Source: DATCSE01 sp036568605 (GTDB lineage: Bacteria; Pseudomonadota; Gammaproteobacteria; Burkholderiales; Burkholderiaceae_C). From it: a stretch of DNA of 8,490 bases. Positions 1 to 5,864 of this stretch are shown piece after piece (position 1 is the stretch's first letter; each line of letters starts with the position of its first letter). The stretch covers positions 1 to 8,490 of the forward strand of contig DATCSE010000044.1 in NCBI GenBank assembly GCA_036568605.1. The letters run 5' to 3'. The position numbers and the translations under genes were made by a program. A model generated the notes under the pieces. That model was not told the origin of the DNA. It was given only the letters and a program-made list of their open reading frames with translations, and made no database searches.

Positions 1-282
1 AACGACGTGCTGTACGGCCTGAACATGAACAAGTGGCCGGCGACGTTCCTGGAGTACGTCGGGGCGCACTTCGCAGGCAAGATCATCCTCAAGCTGTCGA
101 ATTCCGAGGAAGAGCTCGAGCGAGTGCACAAGTGGGAGGAGCGCAAGCTCCTGGAGGCGAAGAGTTCCGTCGCCCAGGCCGAGCCGACCAGCTTCCCGGC
201 GCAAGGTGCGTGGTCGCGTTCGCGCAACCGCTTCCCGAACCGGCGCGACGGCGGCGGCCAGACCGGCAACCTGATCGGCTGA
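1..282 (+). CDS. Tail tubular protein A (T7 gp11-like), C-terminal fragment
   Basis: The frame is open at base 1, so only the last 93 residues are present and the true start lies upstream; the GTG at base 7 is simply an internal Val codon. The fragment begins NDVLYGLN, then has WPATFLEYVGAHFA, a helical charged segment rich in Glu/Lys, and ends in a basic, Gly-rich tail (RSRNRF...GGGQTGNLIG). This pattern of a WP-x-x-F helix, then a Glu/Lys helix, then a Trp-Ser-Arg-Ser-Arg tail is typical of the C-termini of podoviral tail tubular A proteins, which form the ring between the portal and the nozzle. The next gene, encoding a nozzle protein, starts 1 nt after its stop, matching the gp11-gp12 order of T7. 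Family assignment rests on the motif style and gene order; similar small head-tail adaptors cannot be excluded from a fragment. Confidence 0.72.
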   Translation, partial: NDVLYGLNMNKWPATFLEYVGAHFAGKIILKLSNSEEELERVHKWEERKLLEAKSSVAQAEPTSFPAQGAWSRSRNRFPNRRDGGGQTGNLIG

Positions 283-283
283 G

Positions 284-3004
284 ATGGTCCGGCAGATCCA
301 GTCGCTCTATGCCCTGAACCGCGGCGTCGTCTCGCGGCTCGGGCTCGCGCGTCTGGACGTCAAGCGCATCGCGCTGGCTGCCGAGATCCAGCAAAACTTC
401 CTGCCGCGCGTGCTGGGCTCGATGATGCTTCGGCCCGGTCGCCGGCTTCTGGGCGCGACTTATCTCAACGCCGCGACCCGCTTCGTCAAGTTCATCTTCG
501 CGACGACCGACACAGCGCTGCTTGAGCTGACCGCGAACCAGATGCGGGTCTGGATCAGCGACGTTCTGCTGACGCGGCCGGCGGTGACCACAACCATCAC
601 CAACGGGACGTTCAACGTCAACCTGACTGGGTGGACGGATCTCGACGAAGCCGGAACTGCCTCGACATGGGCCGCCCCCGGGTACATGCAGCTGGCCGGC
701 AGCGGCTCCAACTACGCGATCCGCGAGCAGCAAGTCACCGTCGCAGGCGCGAACATCGGCGTCGAGCACGGCATTCGCATCGTCATCGCACGCGGACCGG
801 TGTCGATTCGCATCGGCTCGGGCTCCGGCGACGAGGACTACCTGAAGGAGTCCGTGCTCTACGCGGGCACGCACTCGATTTCGATCGTGCCGACGGGGAA
901 CTTCTACATCCGGTTCTTCAGTCGCCAGGTACCCGTGGTCTGGGTGGACAGTTGCACCATTGAAGCGGCCGGGGCCGTGGTGATTCCGACACCATGGGGC
1001 GCGTCGGACCTGAACAACATCCGTACCGACCAGTCGGCGGACGTTGTCTTCGTTGCCTGCGCGAACTACCAGCAGCGTCGCATCGAAAGACGCGGAACGC
1101 ACCCCAACGCCCGGTCGTGGTCGGTCGCGTTGTATGCCCCAGTCGATGGGCCATTCAGGGTTCAGAACGTCAGCTCGACGACGCTCACTGTGAACGCCAC
1201 AACCGGCAACATCACGGTCACGGCGTCGACCGCTCTGTTCCGCCCCAATCATGTGGGGGCGCTGTTCTCGATCAGTTCTGTCGGCCAGTTCGTGACGACG
1301 ACCACCGCAGTAGCTGGCACCGCCACGGCATCGATCCGCGTGACGGGCATCGACACGCAGCGGGTCTTCACGACCACGATCACCGGCATCGCAACCGCTG
1401 GCACTGAGGTTCGGCTGCAGCGCTCCTACGACAACTTGACATGGACCGATAACTCGTCGAGTACGCACTACGCGACGAACGGCACGGTCTCGCAAGACGA
1501 CAGCGCGCCCAACCAGATCATCTACTACCGGCTGATCCTGTTCACCGTGGCTGGCGGCGACAACGTCACCATGCAACTCGCCATCGGCAGCGGCAGCATT
1601 CGTGGCGTGGTGCGCATCACGGACTTCACGAGCACCCTGTCGGTTGGCGCGGAGGTCGTGGTTGCGCTTGGCGGTACCGATGCCACGGCGGTGTGGCAGG
1701 AGGGGCAGTGGTCGGACCTGCGCGGGTGGCCCACCTCCGGAAAGTTCCACGAGGGTCGTCTCTGGTGGTTCGGGCAGAACGGCGTGTGGGGTTCCGTCTC
1801 CGATGCGTTCGACTCGTTCGACGAGACCTTCCCGGGCAACGCCGCGCCGATCAATCGCACGATCGGCTCAGGTCCGGTCGACACGATCAACTGGGGGCTC
1901 AGCCTCAAGGGTCTGATGATTGGCGCGCAGGGCGCCGAATTCAGCGTGCGCGCGAGTTCCCTCGACGAGCCGCTGACGCCGACGAACTTCAACTGCAAGG
2001 GCTCGACGACCCAAGGATCGGGTGCGATCGAGGCGGTGAAGATCGACCAGGCCGGCTACTTCGTCAACCGCAGCAGCACGAAGGTCTACGACCTGTCGTT
2101 CGACGTGCGGTCGTACGACTACGGCTCCAGCGACCTGATGGCCCTGGCACCCGAGATCGGCAGGCCCGGCATCGTACGCATGGATGTGCAGCGCCAGCCC
2201 GATACACGGCTGCACTGCGTGCGGTCAGATGGGACCGCGATCGTCGCGGTGATCGACAAGAACGAGGACGTGCTCGCCTGGTACACCGTGACGACGACCA
2301 ACGGCACGATCGAGGATGTCGTCACGCTGCCGGCTCTCAGCGGCGACTTGGACGACCAGGTCTACTACGTCGTCAAACGCACGATCAATGGCTCGACGGT
2401 GCGCTACCTCGAGAAGTGGGCGCAGGAGATCGACTGTCGCGGCGACAAGTCCTACTGCTACTTGGCCGATTCGTTCATCGAGTACAACGGCGCGGCCGCA
2501 ACGGTCATCACGGGCCTCTCGGCTCTGGAGGGGCAGCAAGTCGTTGTCTGGGCTGATGGCGCCGATGTCGGGACAGACGAGTCCACCAGCCCCTGGTCGC
2601 AGCGCTACACCGTCTCGGGAGGCCAGATCACGCTGGCCACGGCCGCGTCGCGTGTCGTCGTCGGTCTGCCCTACACGGCGCAGTTCCAAAGCGCGAAGCT
2701 CGGCTTCCAGACGCAAGTCGGCTCCCCGCTGAACATGCAGAAGAAGATCGGCCACATCGGGCTGATCCTCGCGGACACCTACCCCAAAGGCCTGAAGTTC
2801 GGCCCCAGCTTTGATGTGCTCGACGACATGCCCGGGATCGAGCAGGGCAGGGATGTCGGCAGCGCGACCGTCACCGACTACGACGAGAACCTGATCGAGT
2901 TCCCGGGCACGTGGACGACTGATCTGCGGATCTGCCTGCAAGCGCAGGCGCCGCGTCCGTGCACGGTGCTGGCTGTCACCCCTGACATGAGCGAGCGGCC
3001 ATGA
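284..3004 (+). CDS. Tail nozzle / tail tubular protein B (T7 gp12-like) with inserted beta-sandwich domains
   Basis: This 906-residue protein probably forms the distal tail tube of a short-tailed phage and may also touch the cell surface. The N-terminus (about 1-98) has the usual nozzle opening: a GVVSRLGLARLD stretch, then LGSMMLRPGRRLLG, where a Arg-Pro-Gly follows a hydrophobic strand. Residues about 105-228 form an apparent insert beginning TNGTFNVNLTGWTD, which resembles the start of carbohydrate-binding jelly-roll modules. About 290-440 is a Thr/Ser-rich beta region with RPNHVGALF and a segment like LQRSYDNLTWTD. The conserved nozzle core follows: GWPTSGKFHEGRLWWFG (482-498), a DAFDSFDETF segment, then LKGLMIGAQGAEFSV and LTPTNFNCKGSTTQGS (541-579), and YDYGSSDLMALAPEI. 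The start is the first ATG, 1 nt after the upstream stop. There is no clear Shine-Dalgarno, so translation is probably coupled. It is longer than T7 gp12 (about 790 residues), and the inserts could account for the difference. Confidence 0.8.
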   Translation: MVRQIQSLYALNRGVVSRLGLARLDVKRIALAAEIQQNFLPRVLGSMMLRPGRRLLGATYLNAATRFVKFIFATTDTALLELTANQMRVWISDVLLTRPAVTTTITNGTFNVNLTGWTDLDEAGTASTWAAPGYMQLAGSGSNYAIREQQVTVAGANIGVEHGIRIVIARGPVSIRIGSGSGDEDYLKESVLYAGTHSISIVPTGNFYIRFFSRQVPVVWVDSCTIEAAGAVVIPTPWGASDLNNIRTDQSADVVFVACANYQQRRIERRGTHPNARSWSVALYAPVDGPFRVQNVSSTTLTVNATTGNITVTASTALFRPNHVGALFSISSVGQFVTTTTAVAGTATASIRVTGIDTQRVFTTTITGIATAGTEVRLQRSYDNLTWTDNSSSTHYATNGTVSQDDSAPNQIIYYRLILFTVAGGDNVTMQLAIGSGSIRGVVRITDFTSTLSVGAEVVVALGGTDATAVWQEGQWSDLRGWPTSGKFHEGRLWWFGQNGVWGSVSDAFDSFDETFPGNAAPINRTIGSGPVDTINWGLSLKGLMIGAQGAEFSVRASSLDEPLTPTNFNCKGSTTQGSGAIEAVKIDQAGYFVNRSSTKVYDLSFDVRSYDYGSSDLMALAPEIGRPGIVRMDVQRQPDTRLHCVRSDGTAIVAVIDKNEDVLAWYTVTTTNGTIEDVVTLPALSGDLDDQVYYVVKRTINGSTVRYLEKWAQEIDCRGDKSYCYLADSFIEYNGAAATVITGLSALEGQQVVVWADGADVGTDESTSPWSQRYTVSGGQITLATAASRVVVGLPYTAQFQSAKLGFQTQVGSPLNMQKKIGHIGLILADTYPKGLKFGPSFDVLDDMPGIEQGRDVGSATVTDYDENLIEFPGTWTTDLRICLQAQAPRPCTVLAVTPDMSERP
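596..967 (+). other. Carbohydrate-binding-module-like insert in the nozzle protein
   Basis: This covers residues about 105-228 of the nozzle protein. It opens with the NGTF...LTGWT signature common at the start of CBM4/9-type galactose-binding-like beta-sandwiches. It continues with short alternating hydrophobic strands (GIRIVIAR, VSIRIGSG, TGNFYIRFFS) and closes with VVWVDSCTIE, matching the usual final strand of such modules ('x-x-W-D-x-x-x-L/I'). It sits between the first conserved nozzle strands and the rest of the core, as expected of an insertion. Binding of glycan is inferred from the fold resemblance alone; a structural role is also possible. Confidence 0.5.
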
Positions 3005-3570
3005 GCGCCCTGGACGATCTCCTATCCGATCCGGCCGCGCTGAACCGCTGGGGCACCGAAGTGCAGGCCGGCGGCCAGTTCTTCGGCGGTGTCAGCCACG
3101 TGATGTTCGGCATCCAGTCGCAGCAGGCGAGCGCCTTCCAGGCCGCGCAGCTGCGCCGCAACGCGAGCGACGCGATCGCCGCGGGGCAGCACCAGGCCGA
3201 GGACGTGCAGAAGCAGTCCGACTACATCGCCTCGCAGGCGCTCGCCACCGCGGCCGCATCGGGTGGTGGGGCATCAGATCCGGGAGTGGTCACGCTGCTC
3301 GCGCACAACGCTGCCGAAGGCGCGTACCGCAGGCAGGTGGCGCTCTACGAAGGGCAGAGCCGCGGGCAGGCGCTGGACCTCTCCGCTGCCGCCAAGGAGT
3401 ACGAGGGCGCCAACGTTCGGCTCAACTCGGCGATGGTCGGCGCGAGCCAGGCGATCGGCGGCGCGTCGACGATTCTTCGAGGAGCGGCCAAGCAACGCGA
3501 TCTGCTGTCGCGCTTCGGCGGCGATGGACCGCGGATCAATGGCGCGTCGGATGAGGGCTGGGAGGGCTGA
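3001..3570 (+). CDS. Internal virion protein, T7 gp14-like
   Basis: This is a 189-residue protein rich in Ala, Gln and Ser and predicted largely helical. T7 gp14 is 196 residues and occupies the same place, between the nozzle gene and the larger ejection proteins. Residues 21-35 (AGGQFFGGVSHVMFG) are Gly-rich and hydrophobic and could insert into or lie on a membrane. A central segment, ALATAAASGGGASDPGVVTLLAHNA cut here for length, matches the 'ASGGxxSxGSV' type of motif seen in this family at about residues 80-104, followed by a long amphipathic helix with repeated Gln/Ala. In T7, gp14 is ejected first and forms the outer-membrane pore; that role is inferred here. The ATG overlaps the upstream stop (ATGA), and a weak GAGCG lies upstream, suggesting coupled translation. 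The family call leans on position, length and composition more than on a diagnostic residue. Confidence 0.62.
   Translation: MSALDDLLSDPAALNRWGTEVQAGGQFFGGVSHVMFGIQSQQASAFQAAQLRRNASDAIAAGQHQAEDVQKQSDYIASQALATAAASGGGASDPGVVTLLAHNAAEGAYRRQVALYEGQSRGQALDLSAAAKEYEGANVRLNSAMVGASQAIGGASTILRGAAKQRDLLSRFGGDGPRINGASDEGWEG
3561..3565 (+). promoter_or_regulatory. Ribosome binding site for the transglycosylase gene
   Basis: GGAGG lies 4 nt before the ATG at 3570, inside the last codons of the upstream gene. It supports choosing that ATG, which also overlaps the upstream stop (TGATG). Confidence 0.6.
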
Positions 3571-5864
3571 TGGCCACGCTACCCGACGCCTTCGCCCTGG
3601 GACAACGTCCGGTACCGACGCCAGCCGGAGGCGTGGCCGCGTACGAGCCGCCGAACTGGCGCCAGGTCGGTATGGCTGGGCAGGAGGTAGCCAACGCTGG
3701 GCGCGAGCTCGAGCAGGCCTCAGGCATCGTCGCCGCGACGAACGACCGCGAGGACCAGCAGGTCGCGCAGGCCGCGCTGACGAACCTGGGCAACCAGCGC
3801 GCCTCGCTCGAGTTCGACCCGAACACCGGGTTCCGGAACGCGAAGGAAGGCAACGCGGTCGGGCCCGGCTTCGTCGATAGCAACACGCAGCGCTTCAACG
3901 ATGCGACGAAGGCCATCCGAGAGAACCTGCTGAACGACAACCAGCGGCGCATCTTCGACCAGCACGCCCAGGTGCAGTCGATGCAGTTCAAGAGCGCGCT
4001 GCTGCAGCATCAGGCCCAGCAGACCGAGGCGTTCAACGACAGCACCGCGAACAACGCGGTGAGCCTCGCGTTGCGCTCGATGGCACAGCGCCCGACGGAC
4101 GAACTGAACTTCCAGACGTCACTGGCGCAGGTCAACAACATTGTCGAGCAGACCGCGCAGCGCAAGGGCCTGCCGCCCGAGGCTGTCGCCGAGACCAAGG
4201 CGAAGTATCTGGATGCGGCCTATTCGACGCGGATCCTGTCGATCATGAACGGGATCCCCGGGGCCGTTCAGGCGAACCCGTACCTGGCCGAGAAGATGTT
4301 CCAGCAGGTGCAGGACCGGCTCGGCCCGCAGGCGCAGGTCACGCTCGCGCGCGAGGTGCAGAAGGGCGTGCAGACGGTTCAAGCTCGAGACACCGCGCAG
4401 TCGTTCATCTTCGGCCGCGGCGCGACCAATCCGTCCGAGCTCGCGCCGGCGGCGGCCGGCAAGCCGCTGGAGGCGGTGGTGCTATCGAACGAGAGCGGCG
4501 GTCAGCGCTTCGGCCCCGATGGCCAGCTGCTGACCAGCCCGAAGGGCGCGCAGGGCGAGATGCAAGTCATGCCGGCGACCGCCAAGAACCCGGGGTTCGG
4601 TGTCACGCCGGCGCGCGACGACAGCCCCGAGGAACTGGCCCGCGTCGGTCGCGACTTCCTGGGCGCGATGACGGCGCGGTACGACAACCCCGCGCTGGCG
4701 CTGGCGGCCTACAACGCCGGGCCCGGCCAGGTCGACAAGTGGATTGCGCAGAACGGAGATCCCCGCGCCGGCGGGTCGACGCTGGACTGGGTCTCGAAGA
4801 TTCCCTTCGCCGAGACGCGCGAGTACGTGGCCAAGGGCCTGAAGAAGCTCGCCGCGCAGCAGGGGCAGCCGGATGCTGTTGTGTCGGCGCCGACGGCCAA
4901 TCAGCTGAAGACCGACCTGTATGCGCGCGTGCAGGCCGCCCGCCAGGTCGCCGAACAGCAGTACCCGGGCGACACCGCCTATGCTGACTCCGTTGCCGCG
5001 CGCGTCGAGAGCTACGGTCGCACCGTGATCGCGAACCAGCAATCCGTGGAGGCTGGCGCTCGCGACGGCTTGTTCCAGGGCATCACCGGCTCGAAGCCGG
5101 ACGGCAGCGATCGGCCGATGTCGATCGATCAGCTGATGACAGATCCGCAGCAGCGCGCGAACTGGGAGAAAGCCACGCCCGAGACGCGCATGGCGATCCA
5201 GAACCACTTCCGCGCCGGCGGCGGCGATCCGCCTCGAACCGCGGACTCGCAGAAGCTGTTGTACCAGTACCTCGGCAAGTTCTCGAACGACCGCGAGGGC
5301 TTCGCAAATGAGGACCTGTCGCCGCTCATCAACGTGCTGCCGCACGGCGACTTCGATCGCTTGGCAACGATGCAGGTGCAGGCGCGCAACCGCCAGGACC
5401 GCGAGGCCGACAAGGCGGTGAACCTCGCGCACGCGCTGACGATCGCGAGCGACTACGCGCTCAAGCCCATCGGACTGCAGGTTCCCACGAAGGACACGCC
5501 GCAGAGCAAACGCGACCAGTACGACCAATTCACCGGCGCGCTGCGCGAGCAGCTCGACCTGTTCCAGACGCAGAACAAGCGCGTGCCCAACGATCAGGAG
5601 ATCGCCACGATGGCGCGCAACCTGACGACCATGGTGCAGTTGCCCGGCACGCTGTGGGGTACCCGTGACATCAGGGCCTTCCAGGTCACGCCGGAGAACC
5701 AGGGCCAAGTCACGGCTAAGGTGCCGGACGACTTCCGTGCCGGCATCACCGCGGCGCTGACGAAGGCTTCCGGCAAGCCGCCGACCGAAGCACAGGTCCA
5801 GACGGCCTACCTGATCCACCTGCGCACGCCACCGCGCGCGCGAGTCGCCAACGGGGCACCGTGA
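3570..5864 (+). CDS. Internal virion protein with lytic transglycosylase (SLT) domain
   Basis: This 764-residue ejection protein is predicted to cut the glycan strands of peptidoglycan as the phage genome enters. Residues 1-295 are mostly helical and Gln/Ala-rich (PPNWRQVGMAGQEVANAG near 28-44). The SLT domain spans about 303-420 and has all hallmarks: catalytic Glu308 in LSNESGG, the GEMQVMPATA motif (329-338), the AYNAGPGQVDKW motif (380-391) and the closing PFAETREYV (412-420). Residues 436-764 are helical and charged, with no motif I recognise. In T7 the transglycosylase sits at the N-terminus of gp16; here it is internal to a shorter protein between gp14-like and giant proteins, so it occupies the gp15 position. 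The start ATG has a GGAGG at 3561 and overlaps the upstream stop by 1 nt. The enzyme assignment is firm; the virion location follows from context. Confidence 0.87.
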   Translation: MATLPDAFALGQRPVPTPAGGVAAYEPPNWRQVGMAGQEVANAGRELEQASGIVAATNDREDQQVAQAALTNLGNQRASLEFDPNTGFRNAKEGNAVGPGFVDSNTQRFNDATKAIRENLLNDNQRRIFDQHAQVQSMQFKSALLQHQAQQTEAFNDSTANNAVSLALRSMAQRPTDELNFQTSLAQVNNIVEQTAQRKGLPPEAVAETKAKYLDAAYSTRILSIMNGIPGAVQANPYLAEKMFQQVQDRLGPQAQVTLAREVQKGVQTVQARDTAQSFIFGRGATNPSELAPAAAGKPLEAVVLSNESGGQRFGPDGQLLTSPKGAQGEMQVMPATAKNPGFGVTPARDDSPEELARVGRDFLGAMTARYDNPALALAAYNAGPGQVDKWIAQNGDPRAGGSTLDWVSKIPFAETREYVAKGLKKLAAQQGQPDAVVSAPTANQLKTDLYARVQAARQVAEQQYPGDTAYADSVAARVESYGRTVIANQQSVEAGARDGLFQGITGSKPDGSDRPMSIDQLMTDPQQRANWEKATPETRMAIQNHFRAGGGDPPRTADSQKLLYQYLGKFSNDREGFANEDLSPLINVLPHGDFDRLATMQVQARNRQDREADKAVNLAHALTIASDYALKPIGLQVPTKDTPQSKRDQYDQFTGALREQLDLFQTQNKRVPNDQEIATMARNLTTMVQLPGTLWGTRDIRAFQVTPENQGQVTAKVPDDFRAGITAALTKASGKPPTEAQVQTAYLIHLRTPPRARVANGAP
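4476..4829 (+). other. SLT lytic transglycosylase domain
   Basis: This encodes residues about 303-420 of the internal virion protein. Catalytic Glu308 is encoded at 4491-4493, the MQVMPAT motif begins at Met331 (4560) and the YNAGPG motif begins at Tyr381 (4710). Spacing and order match the family, so the domain looks intact and probably active. Confidence 0.88.

Noticed and set aside
7..282. GTG at base 7 as the start of a 91-residue gene
   Set aside because: The same frame is open to base 1 and the protein begins in mid-domain, so the gene starts upstream of the window.
89..1750. Long open frame on the minus strand opposite the nozzle gene (553 codons)
   Set aside because: Its product is dominated by Arg, Gly, Ala, Asp and Val without domain pattern, as expected from the antisense of GC-rich coding sequence with few stops. 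The + strand frame carries clear nozzle motifs and G/C third positions.
1693..2556. 287-codon + strand frame inside the nozzle gene
   Set aside because: Arg/Gly/Asp-rich product, no ribosome site of note, and the nozzle frame is strongly conserved in style over the same bases. It lacks the codon signal seen for the ORF at 7845.
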